DNA of 64,000 bases, taken from Arminella tubonensis. GTDB taxonomy: Bacteria; Pseudomonadota; Alphaproteobacteria; Rhizobiales; Rhizobiaceae. The notes under the pieces were generated by a model, which was not told the DNA's origin, did not search any database, and saw nothing but the letters and a program-made list of their open reading frames with translations. Shown here one piece after another: positions 26,676 through 35,614 of the stretch. Position numbers and translations under genes: made by a program. The stretch is from the NCBI RefSeq assembly GCF_003240585.1, contig NZ_PCDP01000040.1:62001-126000 (forward strand). Direction: 5' to 3'. Every line of letters begins with the position of its first letter. Position 1 is the first letter of the stretch.

Positions 26676-27083
26676 ATGATGGACGGCGGCATGGTGGCAA
26701 GTTTCAACCGGTATTCCGTGATCTGCGGTATTCTCGCGATCGCGCTGGCCGGGTGCTCGACCCCTGCGGAGCGTGCAGCCTGGGCCGCCAAGCGTGCCGC
26801 GCCGACTGCAGTAGTCATGAAATCCAAGGACGGAACGCCCGTCGATGGAACTGGTGCAGCCATATCGAAGGACGGGTTCCCGGATTTCAATACGCCGCTG
26901 ACCGCTGCCAATGTCCAGATCAACGACACGCAGGCGACCGATATCCGAAGCCAGCTGACCGCCTTGGGCGCACAACGCCAGACGGGAGCCATCTCGCAGG
27001 CGGAGTATGATCGCAAGGTGATCGAAATGCGCAAGCTCGCCGCCAATCACGGCCAGGATACCTTGTCGGAAATCCAGAAATAG
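26676..27083 (+). CDS. Small lipoprotein with SHOCT-like C-terminus
   Basis: A 135-aa predicted lipoprotein. A signal peptide ends in the lipobox ALAGC and is followed by an Ala-rich linker. The C-terminal RSQLTALGAQRQTGAISQAEYDRKV resembles SHOCT-type short helices. The ATG at 26676 has GGGCAGGACAAC ahead of it; ATG 26691 is an alternative. Function unknown; divergent from phaC. Confidence 0.78.
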   Translation: MMDGGMVASFNRYSVICGILAIALAGCSTPAERAAWAAKRAAPTAVVMKSKDGTPVDGTGAAISKDGFPDFNTPLTAANVQINDTQATDIRSQLTALGAQRQTGAISQAEYDRKVIEMRKLAANHGQDTLSEIQK

Positions 27084-27321
27084 CCTTGCCTTTCAGGCGA
27101 TTTGGACGCAAAGCCTTCGATGACGCCGGTTTCCTCCAATATCTTTCTGGGGTAATCTTCCGGGTTCGAGGGCAAGCTGGGGCGAACGCCTAAGATTCAC
27201 CGCATCCTTCGCGTCATGATAGAAATACGGCGCCGCGATTCCGAAGTTCGTATCGCGGCAGTCCGGAAGACGAACGAACTTCGGTGTGGTCGTTTTGACC
27301 GCTGTCCCATGGGGTCTAGAG

Positions 27322-28539
27322 ATGGAAGAGTTTCACAAAGTCCGGCGTTTGCCGCCTTATGTCTTCGAACAGGTCAACCGTTTGAAGGCCAGCGCGCGAG
27401 CGGGTGGGGCCGATATCATCGACCTCGGCATGGGAAACCCCGATCTTCCGACCCCGAAGGCGATTGTCGACAAGCTTTGCGAAGTCGTTCAGGATCCGCG
27501 GACGCACCGCTATTCTTCCTCCAAGGGCATTCCCGGGCTTCGCAGGGCGCAGGCCGGCTATTATGCCCGCCGGTTCGGTGTGAAGCTCAATCCTGATACG
27601 CAAGTGGTGGCCACCCTCGGCTCGAAGGAAGGCTTCGCCAACATGGCGCAGGCGATCACCGCGCCGGGCGATGTCATCCTCTGCCCGAACCCGACCTACC
27701 CGATCCATGCCTTCGGCTTCCTGATGGCCGGCGGCGTCATTCGGTCCATGTCGGTCGAGCCGGACGAGAGCTTCTTTCCGCCACTGGAACGCGCGGTCAA
27801 GCACTCAATTCCGAAGCCGATCGCGCTGATCCTCAACTATCCGTCCAATCCGACGGCCTATGTCGCAACGCTCGACTTCTACAAGGACGTGATCGCCTTC
27901 GCCAAGAAGCACGATATCATCGTGCTTTCCGACCTCGCTTATTCGGAAATCTACTTCGACGATGCCCCACCGCCTTCCGTTCTGGAGGTTCCGGGCGCCA
28001 TGGACGTCGCCGTCGAGTTCACCTCGATGTCGAAGACTTTCTCCATGCCCGGCTGGCGCATGGGATTTGCCGTTGGCAACGAACGACTGATCGCCGCACT
28101 GACGCGTGTGAAATCCTACCTCGACTACGGCGCTTTCACGCCGATCCAGGTGGCGGCAACCCATGCGCTCAACGGCGACGGCTCCGATATCGCCGAGGTA
28201 CGCAGCATCTACAAGCGCCGCCGCGATGTGCTGGTCGAGAGCTTTGGCAAGGCCGGATTCGAGGTGCCGCCGCCGGCAGCGACGATGTTTGCCTGGGCGA
28301 AGATACCGGAAAAATTCCGCCATCTCGGCTCGCTCGAATTCTCGAAGCTGCTGGTAGAAAAAGCCGATATCGCAGTGGCTCCGGGCATCGGCTTCGGCGA
28401 ATTGGGGGACGACTACGTCCGCATCGCCCTCGTCGAGAACGAGCACCGCATCCGCCAGGCCGCGCGCAATCTGAAGCGCTTCCTGTCGACGGCGGACGAG
28501 ACCATGCACAACGTGATTTCGCTCAACGCCCACCGTTGA
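27322..28539 (+). CDS. Class I/II aminotransferase, AlaC-like
   Basis: A 405-aa PLP-dependent fold-type I aminotransferase. The PLP lysine lies in SMSKTFSMPGWRMG, and the N-terminal IIDLGMGNPDLPTP and NYPSNPTAYV segments are typical. It resembles AlaC (glutamate-pyruvate transaminase) and LL-diaminopimelate aminotransferase annotations; I favour alanine synthesis but cannot decide by reading. The ATG at 27322 was chosen because the conserved MEEFHKVRRLPPYVF opening starts there. A perfect 10-bp hairpin separates it from hom. Confidence 0.87.
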   Translation: MEEFHKVRRLPPYVFEQVNRLKASARAGGADIIDLGMGNPDLPTPKAIVDKLCEVVQDPRTHRYSSSKGIPGLRRAQAGYYARRFGVKLNPDTQVVATLGSKEGFANMAQAITAPGDVILCPNPTYPIHAFGFLMAGGVIRSMSVEPDESFFPPLERAVKHSIPKPIALILNYPSNPTAYVATLDFYKDVIAFAKKHDIIVLSDLAYSEIYFDDAPPPSVLEVPGAMDVAVEFTSMSKTFSMPGWRMGFAVGNERLIAALTRVKSYLDYGAFTPIQVAATHALNGDGSDIAEVRSIYKRRRDVLVESFGKAGFEVPPPAATMFAWAKIPEKFRHLGSLEFSKLLVEKADIAVAPGIGFGELGDDYVRIALVENEHRIRQAARNLKRFLSTADETMHNVISLNAHR

Positions 28540-28552
28540 TTTCATAGTTCTC

Positions 28553-28575
28553 CCGGCAGCCGCTCCGGCTGCCGG
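28553..28575. repeat. Perfect 10-bp inverted repeat between aminotransferase and hom
   Basis: CCGGCAGCCG-CTC-CGGCTGCCGG. There is no T run after it, so it is more likely an mRNA 3'-end or processing hairpin than a full terminator. Confidence 0.6.
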
Positions 28576-28602
28576 CTCATTACATTTATTCAGGATCGAT
28601 CC

Positions 28603-29925
28603 ATGGCAGATGCCCTCAAAATCGGCATTGCGGGCTTGGGCACCGTCGGTGCAGCGCTCGCTCGTATCATTCAGCAGCGCGGAGATGAACTCGCAGCTAC
28701 CTGCGGCCGGCCGATCAGGATCGTTGCTGTTTCAGCACGTGACCGAACCAAGGATCGCGGCGTCGACCTTTCCGGCGTGGAGTGGTTCGACGGTCCTGTC
28801 GATCTCGCTCACAAGGCCGATATCGATGTGTTCGTCGAATTGATCGGCGGCTCCGAAGGTGCGGCCAACGCATCTGTGCGCGCGGCTCTTGCTCGAGGTC
28901 TCCATGTGGTGACTGCCAACAAGGCGCTGCTTGCCTATCACGGCGTCGAATTCGCCGAGATCGCCGAGGAAAAAGGCACCCTCCTGAATTTCGAGGCCGC
29001 GGTCGCCGGCGGTATTCCGGTCATCAAGGCGTTGCGGGAGTCGCTGACCGGCAACACGATATCGCGCGTCTACGGCATCATGAACGGCACCTGCAACTAC
29101 ATCCTGACCCGGATGGAGAAAGAGGGCTTGTCCTTTGCCGATTGCCTCAAGGAGGCCCAGCGCCTCGGCTATGCGGAGGCGGATCCGGCTTTCGACATCG
29201 AAGGCAACGACACGGCCCACAAACTTGCCATCCTGACGACGCTCGCATTCGGCCATCGCATCGCGGCTGACGATATCCACCTCGAAGGCATCACCAATAT
29301 CTCGATCGAGGACATCCGCGCTGCTTCCGAGCTCGGCTACCGCATCAAGCTCCTGGGTGTCGCCCAGCGCACCGATACCGGTATCGAGCAGCGTGTTCAC
29401 CCGACCATGGTGCCGCTCGATTCGGTCATTGCCCAGGTGGATGGCGTCACGAATGCCGTCGCGATCGAATCGGACATTCTTGGCGAGTTGCTGATGGTCG
29501 GCCCAGGTGCCGGCGGCAATGCGACGGCTTCCTCGGTGCTCGGCGACATTGCCGACATCGCCAAGAGCCAGCCGGGCGCTCAGCGCGTACCGGTGCTTGG
29601 CCATCCCGCAAAGCAGCTGAAGCCTTATCAGAAGGCCCAGATGCGCCTCCACTCGGGAGGCTATTTCATCCGCCTGACGGTGCAGGATCGCACCGGCGTC
29701 TTCGCCAGCGTCGCGGGCCGCATGGCGGAGAACAACATCTCGCTGGAATCCATCGTGCAGCGCTCCAAGCAGCACCTGTCACCCTCAGATCACCAGACGA
29801 TCATTCTCGTCACCCACGCGACCAAGGAAGATTCGGTCCGCAAGGCGGTCGCGGCCATCCAGACGGAAGGCTATCTCGTCGGCGAACCCCAGGTCATCCG
29901 CATCGAGCGTCCGAAGGAAGACTGA
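28603..29925 (+). CDS. hom: Homoserine dehydrogenase
   Basis: NAD(P)H-dependent reduction of aspartate semialdehyde to homoserine, the branch to threonine and methionine. The 440-aa protein has the nucleotide motif GLGTVG at residues 11-16, the catalytic-domain run GIMNGTCNYILTRM, and a C-terminal ACT domain (about 350-430, YFIRLTVQDRTGVFASVAG) for feedback inhibition. It lies between the aminotransferase and recJ in one direction. Confidence 0.96.
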   Translation: MADALKIGIAGLGTVGAALARIIQQRGDELAATCGRPIRIVAVSARDRTKDRGVDLSGVEWFDGPVDLAHKADIDVFVELIGGSEGAANASVRAALARGLHVVTANKALLAYHGVEFAEIAEEKGTLLNFEAAVAGGIPVIKALRESLTGNTISRVYGIMNGTCNYILTRMEKEGLSFADCLKEAQRLGYAEADPAFDIEGNDTAHKLAILTTLAFGHRIAADDIHLEGITNISIEDIRAASELGYRIKLLGVAQRTDTGIEQRVHPTMVPLDSVIAQVDGVTNAVAIESDILGELLMVGPGAGGNATASSVLGDIADIAKSQPGAQRVPVLGHPAKQLKPYQKAQMRLHSGGYFIRLTVQDRTGVFASVAGRMAENNISLESIVQRSKQHLSPSDHQTIILVTHATKEDSVRKAVAAIQTEGYLVGEPQVIRIERPKED

Positions 29926-30002
29926 GACATCCCTAAATCCGCCCCTGTTCTATTCGCCTTGCTCCTGTAAAAGAGAAGCAGGTTGGTACGAATACGAGGA
30001 CA

Positions 30003-31808
30003 ATGGTGGAAATAGCGGCGGATCCTGTACAGCGGGCTTTTCTAGGTGTCGAGCGATCGGTATCGGGAAACCGTTGGGTCTCGAGGCTCGATCAGGCCGG
30101 CCAGAATCGCGCCCTCGCCATGAGCCAGATGCAAGGCATGCCCGATCTCATCGCCCGTGTGCTTGCCGGTCGAGGCGTCGGTGTCGAAGAGGCGACCGCA
30201 TTTCTCGACCCTACGATCCGTGGTCTCATGCCCGATCCGTATACGATGACAGATTGCGAGAAGGCGGCGCAGCGGCTGCATCAGGCAATCAAGACCGGGG
30301 AGAGTGTCGCGATTTTCGGCGACTATGACGTCGACGGCGCCGCATCTTCAGCATTGCTTTATCGTCTGCTCACGCATTTCGGTGTGCCGGCAACGATCTA
30401 TATTCCTGATCGCATTTTTGAAGGCTATGGACCGAACCCCACAGCGATCAACCAGCTGATCGACAACGGCGCCCGGCTGATTGTCACCGTCGATTGCGGC
30501 TCGACCAGTTTCGAAGCGCTGGAGGCGGCGAGGGCACGCAACATCGACGTGGTCGTCATCGATCACCATCAGGTCGGCCACGAGTTGCCGCCGTGCCACG
30601 CGCTCGTCAATCCCAATCGCGAAGACGATTTGTCGGGTCAGGGCCATCTGTGCGCCGCCGGCGTGGTGTTCCTCGTGTTGGTTGCCTCCTTGCGCGTCCT
30701 GCGCGAGGCCGGCGACCGCCGGGTGAATACGATCGACCTGCTGGCCTGGCTCGATATCGTAGCGCTCGCGACCGTCTGCGATGTCGTGCCGCTAAAGGGC
30801 TTGAACCGCGCCTATGTCGTCAAAGGACTGATCGCCGCCCGCCATCAGGGCAATGCCGGTCTATCGGCGTTGTTTCGCAAGGCTGGTCTTGGCGGTCCTG
30901 TGACGCCCTATCATTTCGGTTTCATGATCGGTCCTCGAATCAATGCCGGCGGACGCATCGGCGACGCGGCGCTCGGTAGCCGGTTGTTGACGCTTGACGA
31001 CAACGCCGAGGCGGAGGCGATCGCCGAACAGCTCGACGACCTGAACAAGGAACGGCAGGCCATGGAAGTGGCAATGCTGCAGGAGGCAGAGGCAGAAGCG
31101 CTGGCGGAATACGGCAATGGCGATGGCGCGTCGATAATCGTCACGGCGCGGGAAAACTGGCATCCAGGCATCGTCGGCCTGATCGCATCGCGACTGAAAG
31201 ACAAGTTCCGCCGTCCGGCTTTTGCTATCGCCTTCAACTCGTCAGGCGTGGGAACGGGTTCCGGCCGGTCGATCAGTGGCTTCGATATGGGCCGCATGGT
31301 GCGCTCTGCGGTCGACGCCGGGTTGCTCGTCAAGGGTGGCGGCCATGCGATGGCAGCAGGCCTCACCGTAGAGCGAGCCAATCTCGGCAAGCTCAGGGCC
31401 TTCTTCACCGAGAAGGCCGAAAAGCAGGTCCACGGCCTCGTTGCCAATGAGACGCTGAAGATCGACGGGGCGCTCGGGGCAACAGGCGCGACGGTGGAAC
31501 TGATCGACAAGCTGGAAACGGCGGGCCCCTACGGCTCAGGACATCCTCAGCCGGTTTTCGCCATACCCGCACACCGGCTGCGCGATTCGCGCCTTGTCGG
31601 CCAGTCGCACATCAAGATAACGCTGGAAGCGCAGGATGGCGGTCGGCTGGAGGGGATAGCTTTCCGCTCGACGGAAACGCCGCTTGGCGATCTCCTGCTC
31701 AATTCCCGCGGCACGCAAATCCATGTGGTGGGAACGCTCGGTGCCGATCACTGGCAAGGTTCCCGCCGGGTGCAGTTGCGCGTGACGGATGCCGCGAAAG
31801 CTCCGTAA
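30003..31808 (+). CDS. recJ: Single-stranded-DNA-specific exonuclease RecJ
   Basis: 5'-3' exonuclease of recombination and mismatch repair. The 601-aa protein shows DHH-phosphoesterase motifs: GDYDVDGAASSALL (I), TVDCGS (II), VIDHHQVG (III), DIVALATVCDVVPL (IV), and the DHHA1 motif GGHAMAAG. The C-terminal OB region ends in RVQLRVTDA. CGAGGACA precedes the ATG. tRNA genes follow on the opposite strand. Confidence 0.96.
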   Translation: MVEIAADPVQRAFLGVERSVSGNRWVSRLDQAGQNRALAMSQMQGMPDLIARVLAGRGVGVEEATAFLDPTIRGLMPDPYTMTDCEKAAQRLHQAIKTGESVAIFGDYDVDGAASSALLYRLLTHFGVPATIYIPDRIFEGYGPNPTAINQLIDNGARLIVTVDCGSTSFEALEAARARNIDVVVIDHHQVGHELPPCHALVNPNREDDLSGQGHLCAAGVVFLVLVASLRVLREAGDRRVNTIDLLAWLDIVALATVCDVVPLKGLNRAYVVKGLIAARHQGNAGLSALFRKAGLGGPVTPYHFGFMIGPRINAGGRIGDAALGSRLLTLDDNAEAEAIAEQLDDLNKERQAMEVAMLQEAEAEALAEYGNGDGASIIVTARENWHPGIVGLIASRLKDKFRRPAFAIAFNSSGVGTGSGRSISGFDMGRMVRSAVDAGLLVKGGGHAMAAGLTVERANLGKLRAFFTEKAEKQVHGLVANETLKIDGALGATGATVELIDKLETAGPYGSGHPQPVFAIPAHRLRDSRLVGQSHIKITLEAQDGGRLEGIAFRSTETPLGDLLLNSRGTQIHVVGTLGADHWQGSRRVQLRVTDAAKAP

Positions 31809-31830
31809 TACTGTAGCAACTGGGGGGAAG

Positions 31831-31905
31831 TGGTACGCCCTAGGGGAGTCGAACCCCTCTTTACAGAATGAAAATCTGTCGTCCTAACCGATAGACGAAG
31901 GGCGC
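31831..31905 (-). tRNA. tRNA-Glu (anticodon TTC), copy 1
   Basis: A 75-nt tRNA including encoded CCA. The anticodon loop TTTTCAT gives TTC. T-arm GGGGTTCGACTCCCC. Almost identical to the copy at 32165, including about 18 bp of shared 5' flank. Confidence 0.96.
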
Positions 31906-32012
31906 ATACCGTGGCGCCCTTATAGTCAGGGGTCCTTGTTCCCGCAAGCGCAAAATCGCGCTTTGCAGTCAGAAATTTGGAACGGGTTCGGAGACTGCAA
32001 AAGACGCTCCGA

Positions 32013-32087
32013 TGGTACGCCCTAGGGGAGTCGAACCCCTCTTTACAGAATGAGAATCTGTCGTCCTAACCGATAGACGAAGGGCGC
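32013..32087 (-). tRNA. tRNA-Glu (anticodon CTC)
   Basis: Same body as its two neighbours, but the anticodon loop reads TTCTCAT, giving CTC. It decodes GAG. The flanking sequence differs from copies 1 and 3. Confidence 0.95.
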
Positions 32088-32164
32088 ATGATCGAAAGCA
32101 AAGATAGGGAAAGTTTCGTTGTCCTGCAAGCGAGCTTCATTCCGTTGCTCAGCCAAGGAACCAC

Positions 32165-32239
32165 TGGTACGCCCTAGGGGAGTCGAACCCCTCTTTACAG
32201 AATGAAAATCTGTCGTCCTAACCGATAGACGAAGGGCGC
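32165..32239 (-). tRNA. tRNA-Glu (anticodon TTC), copy 2
   Basis: 75 nt with encoded CCA and the TTC anticodon. It and the copy at 31831 share the upstream block GGCGCCCTTATAGTCAGG, which marks a recent duplication. The stretch 32240-32472 beyond it holds no gene that I can support. Confidence 0.96.
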
Positions 32240-32472
32240 ATCCGGTGTGGCGCCCTTATAGTCAGGTGATTTCATTCCCGCAAGCCGCTATTTTGGCTTT
32301 TCCGTAAAAAAATGACAGAATGATTGCAGCCTGTTCGATCGCCAAATAGTCGCGTTTAACAGCGGGTTACCTCTGATTCCCGAAGTGCCGGCGAATGCAT
32401 TTGGCTTGTCTCAACCGCGAACTTCTTCAACATGCCCGAAGACAGACGAGGCGCCTGATCGTGCCAGCGGCA

Positions 32473-33339
32473 CTATTTCAGCGAGGCGGCCATGCCGGGT
32501 GTCAAAGTCATCTCGGGGTTGGTCTGCGGTACCATTGCGGTAGCGCTTCCCGGTGGCAGCGTCATGCTTCCGCCCTGGCTTTGCTTCGAGGCGAGGGAGC
32601 GCGCGACCATCAACGCCTCCTGGCTGTCGAGCTTATGCGAGTTGCCGGGTGCCGGCAGAATGCGGGAGGGGGTCGCATCAGCCGTCGGCCGGCTCCTGAT
32701 AGGCACCGACATCGATGCCATCTGTTTCGGCTGTGGCGGTGCCGCATTCTGTGACGTCTGTTCGCTCGGAGGCATGATGCCGACTTGCTGCGGCATCGCG
32801 GCGGGCGCGAGCATGGGAGCGCTGTAGACATTGCGAAATGCCGGCGCAGCACCTTGGGGAGCGGCATAGGCCTCGGCGGGGCCTGCCAGCGTGCCATCCG
32901 GGCGAACGGCGATCGGCGCCGGCGTCGAATAGATGCTCGACCTGTTCGCATTGAGTGCCGTGGGTTGCGTGACCAGACCCGCTATGCCGGTCGGCCCGCC
33001 TGCAGCGCTGTCGACCGGCGGTGGCGGGGCCGCGGGATAGAAGCCCGTGCTGCCTTGCTGTTCGGAGACCGCATGCTGCGCGCCGGTTACGCTTCGCACC
33101 AGAGGATCGCGGTAGCCACCAGGTTTCTGGGCGTTCGCGACGGCCTTGGCATTGAGCGCTGACGCCAGCTGCTCCGACGCGCTGGCTTCAGGCGTGATCT
33201 CGCCCGCCTCCTTCGTCTTCGCTCCCGTGGTGACGCAGCCGGAAAGGATAGCCAGCGAGACCACCAGGCCCACGACCCTGCCACCGTTCAATGTGCTGAA
33301 AATTGTCTGCCGTTGGCGCAAAGGTCGTTCCCCGCTCAT
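32473..33339 (-). CDS. Pro/Ala-rich lipoprotein, conserved hypothetical
   Basis: A 288-aa predicted lipoprotein. The ATG at 33339 was chosen because it gives a signal peptide with lipobox ILSGC at about residues 31-35 (VVGLVVSLAILSGCVTT). The rest is low-complexity, rich in Pro, Ala and Ser, with no recognisable domain. The upstream extension of the frame lacks similarity and a ribosome binding site. Probably an envelope protein; function unknown. Confidence 0.68.
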   Translation of the reverse strand: MSGERPLRQRQTIFSTLNGGRVVGLVVSLAILSGCVTTGAKTKEAGEITPEASASEQLASALNAKAVANAQKPGGYRDPLVRSVTGAQHAVSEQQGSTGFYPAAPPPPVDSAAGGPTGIAGLVTQPTALNANRSSIYSTPAPIAVRPDGTLAGPAEAYAAPQGAAPAFRNVYSAPMLAPAAMPQQVGIMPPSEQTSQNAAPPQPKQMASMSVPIRSRPTADATPSRILPAPGNSHKLDSQEALMVARSLASKQSQGGSMTLPPGSATAMVPQTNPEMTLTPGMAASLK

Positions 33340-33468
33340 ATCTGAACAAGCGTCGGAACCTTTCCCGGTTGGGAAGATGCTTTCCCGAGCGTCGATCGTA
33401 AACGAGGCCAGGGAATCCGATGCGTGATGCTTCGAGTCGCCTGAACATGCCGAGCGGTGAGGGCCTCT

Positions 33469-33510
33469 GCAAGTGCGAGCGGCGCTCAGGTCGCCGCTAT
33501 TCGCACTTGC
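33469..33510. repeat. Long inverted repeat, about 16-bp stem
   Basis: GCAAGTGCGA-GCGGCG on the left and CGCCGC-TAT-TCGCACTTGC on the right, around a 7-nt loop with one 3-nt bulge. It lies 25 bp downstream of gloA (minus strand) and upstream of the lipoprotein gene. No T run, so it may be an intercistronic hairpin. Confidence 0.65.
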
Positions 33511-33534
33511 CACAAGCCTCGGGAAAGCCTCGCC

Positions 33535-33975
33535 TTACCAGACGCCGGTATTGCCCATGGAAGCCCATGGTTCGGTGGCGGGGAGATCGTCGCCCTTCTG
33601 GATCAGCTCGATCGAAATCCCGTCCGGTGAACGCACGAAAGCCATGTGGCCGTCGCGCGGAGGACGGTTGATGGTGATGCCGCTATCCATCAATTTCTGA
33701 CAAATGGCGTAGATGTCATCGACCTCATAGGCAAGGTGACCGAAGTTGCGCCCGCCGGTATAGTTTTCAGTGTCCCAGTTGTAGGTAAGCTCGAGACAGG
33801 GGGCCAATTTGGTGCGCGCGTTATCGATATCGCCTTTCGCCGCAAGAAAGACTAAGGTGAAGCGGCCCTTCTCGTTCTCGTACCGGCGTATTTCGGTGAG
33901 ACCGAACAATGTGGTGTAAAAATGTAGCGATGCGTCGAGATCTTTGACGCGAACCATGGTGTGGAGATAACGCAT
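33535..33975 (-). CDS. gloA: Lactoylglutathione lyase (glyoxalase I)
   Basis: Converts the methylglyoxal-glutathione hemithioacetal to S-lactoylglutathione. The 146-aa protein shows the four metal ligands in two beta-alpha-beta-beta-beta halves: His in YLHTMVRV, Glu in LELTYNW, His in FGHLAYEVDD and Glu in SIELIQK. Divergent from the double cold-shock-domain gene with about 200 bp between. Confidence 0.94.
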   Translation of the reverse strand: MRYLHTMVRVKDLDASLHFYTTLFGLTEIRRYENEKGRFTLVFLAAKGDIDNARTKLAPCLELTYNWDTENYTGGRNFGHLAYEVDDIYAICQKLMDSGITINRPPRDGHMAFVRSPDGISIELIQKGDDLPATEPWASMGNTGVW

Positions 33976-34172
33976 TCTATTTCCTCTCTAATGTTGCGTT
34001 CGTCTTTATTAGGTGACGTTACGCCAGCCTGGGGCAAGTCTCAGGGTTAAGATTTGGAGTTGGGAATAATCGAAAACTAGGACTTGCGCTTTTTGGTTAC
34101 CAAGATGTTAATCTTCATTTGAAGAATCAGTTGACCGTAACAGTGTGACGCGTAATCGAGGGGCTGGCGCAG

Positions 34173-34751
34173 ATGGGTGACCGAATTTCATCGAGTGGAA
34201 TTGCCGACTTTGAAGAGCTGTCGGGGGAAGCTGTCGAGCTCATCGAAATCAGCGGCGTTGTCAAGTGGTTCGACGTCGCCAAGGGTTTCGGCTTCATCGT
34301 TCCCGACAATGGGATGCAGGACGTTCTCCTGCACGTGACCTGCCTTCGCCGCGACAACTATCAGACGATCCTCGAAGGTACCCGGATCGTCGCTCTGATC
34401 CAGAAGCGCGATCGCGGATATCAGGCTTTCAAGATACTTTCCATGGACCAGTCGACGGCGATACATCCTTCGCAGCTGCCTCCGGTTCGCACCCACGTTC
34501 AGGTCACGCCGACGAGCGGGCTGGAACGGGCGCTGGTCAAGTGGTTCAACCGCACCAAGGGCTTCGGCTTCCTGACGCGCGGCGAGGGCACGGAGGACAT
34601 TTTCGTGCACATGGAAACATTGCGCCGCTTCGGCCTGACCGAGCTCCGCCCGGGGCAGGTGGTCCTCGTTCGTTTCGGACCGGGCGAAAAGGGACTGATG
34701 GCAGCGGAAATCCACCCCGATCAGCCAAGTCCGGTCAGCCGGCCGCACTGA
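34173..34751 (+). CDS. Protein with two cold-shock domains
   Basis: A 192-aa protein with two S1-like cold-shock domains: residues about 26-90 (GVVKWFDVAKGFGFIVPD, RNP1 KGFGFI) and about 116-182 (ALVKWFNRTKGFGFLTRG, RNP2-like DIFVHM). The first domain has a diverged RNP2 (VLLHVT). Two-domain CSPs are typical of Alphaproteobacteria and bind single-stranded RNA or DNA. Its TGA overlaps the ATG of the DUF192 gene, so the two are coupled. Confidence 0.92.
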   Translation: MGDRISSSGIADFEELSGEAVELIEISGVVKWFDVAKGFGFIVPDNGMQDVLLHVTCLRRDNYQTILEGTRIVALIQKRDRGYQAFKILSMDQSTAIHPSQLPPVRTHVQVTPTSGLERALVKWFNRTKGFGFLTRGEGTEDIFVHMETLRRFGLTELRPGQVVLVRFGPGEKGLMAAEIHPDQPSPVSRPH

Positions 34752-35245
34752 TGGGCTCCCGTGCCCCCATCGTCTTGAAAAGCGCCCTCCTGGCGCTTTT
34801 TTTCATAGGCGCCGTTCCGGCCGCCGCCACGCTCGCATTAGCTCAGCAGCCAGTTCAATTTTCCTCCGAGCCACTGACGATAGCGACAGCCAAAGGCGCG
34901 ACGCAGGCGTTCACCGTCGAATTGGCGATCAGCGAAGACCAGCGCGAATACGGGCTGATGTTCCGTAAGGCGATGCCGGAAGACCACGGCATGCTCTTTG
35001 TCTTCGAAAAAGCTCGTAATGTCATGATGTGGATGGAAAATACGCCATTGCCGCTCGATATGCTTTTCCTGAGCGCCGGCGGCACCATCACGCATATTCA
35101 GGAGAATGCCGTTCCCTATTCAAAGGCGATCATCAATTCCGGAGGGCCGGTGAAGTACGTGATCGAGCTGAATGGCGGCGTCGCTAGAAAACTCGGTCTG
35201 AGCGTTGGCGACAAGGTATCGAGCGCAACGATCGCCAAGGGATAG
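34751..35245 (+). CDS. Secreted DUF192 protein
   Basis: A 164-aa exported protein. The N-terminus KSALLALFFIGAVPAAATLALAQ is a signal peptide with an AxA-type cleavage site; the DUF192 core reads GLMFRKAMPEDHGMLFVF and MWMENTPLPLDMLF. The ATG at 34751 overlaps the CSP stop by one base. Function of DUF192 is unknown; coupling to a double-CSP gene is a frequent alphaproteobacterial arrangement. Confidence 0.9.
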   Translation: MGSRAPIVLKSALLALFFIGAVPAAATLALAQQPVQFSSEPLTIATAKGATQAFTVELAISEDQREYGLMFRKAMPEDHGMLFVFEKARNVMMWMENTPLPLDMLFLSAGGTITHIQENAVPYSKAIINSGGPVKYVIELNGGVARKLGLSVGDKVSSATIAKG

Positions 35246-35261
35246 TTTTAAAGGGGAAAAA

Positions 35262-35338
<77 letters not shown>

Positions 35339-35548
35339 AACCGGGCCGAACCGGCGATGCAGGGGAGATACACGCTTCACCCCTGCGCTGCAACAGCAAA
35401 AATAGCACTTTCATCATTGTGTATGACGGCGGCCCCAAAAGGCGAGGCGCGCGAGTACTATCACGAGTTCTTGCCACGGCCCCCGGTCATCTTCTGCCGA
35501 CTGCCCTGGCGATCTCCCCAGAAAAATTGCGGAAGCGCTTTTACATGA

Positions 35549-35583
35549 GCGCCGCGCCAACCTTTCCGAAAGGGTTGGCGGCG
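35549..35583. repeat. GC-rich hairpin upstream of nuclease-fold gene
   Basis: CGCCGCGCCAACC...GGTTGGCGGCG around TTTCCGAAAG. It ends about 32 bp before the ATG of the next gene, in its probable 5' leader. The rest of 35339-35614 shows no gene that I can support. Confidence 0.5.
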
Positions 35584-35614
35584 ATAATCCCTGTCTGGAT
35601 TGTAGAGGTGCATC

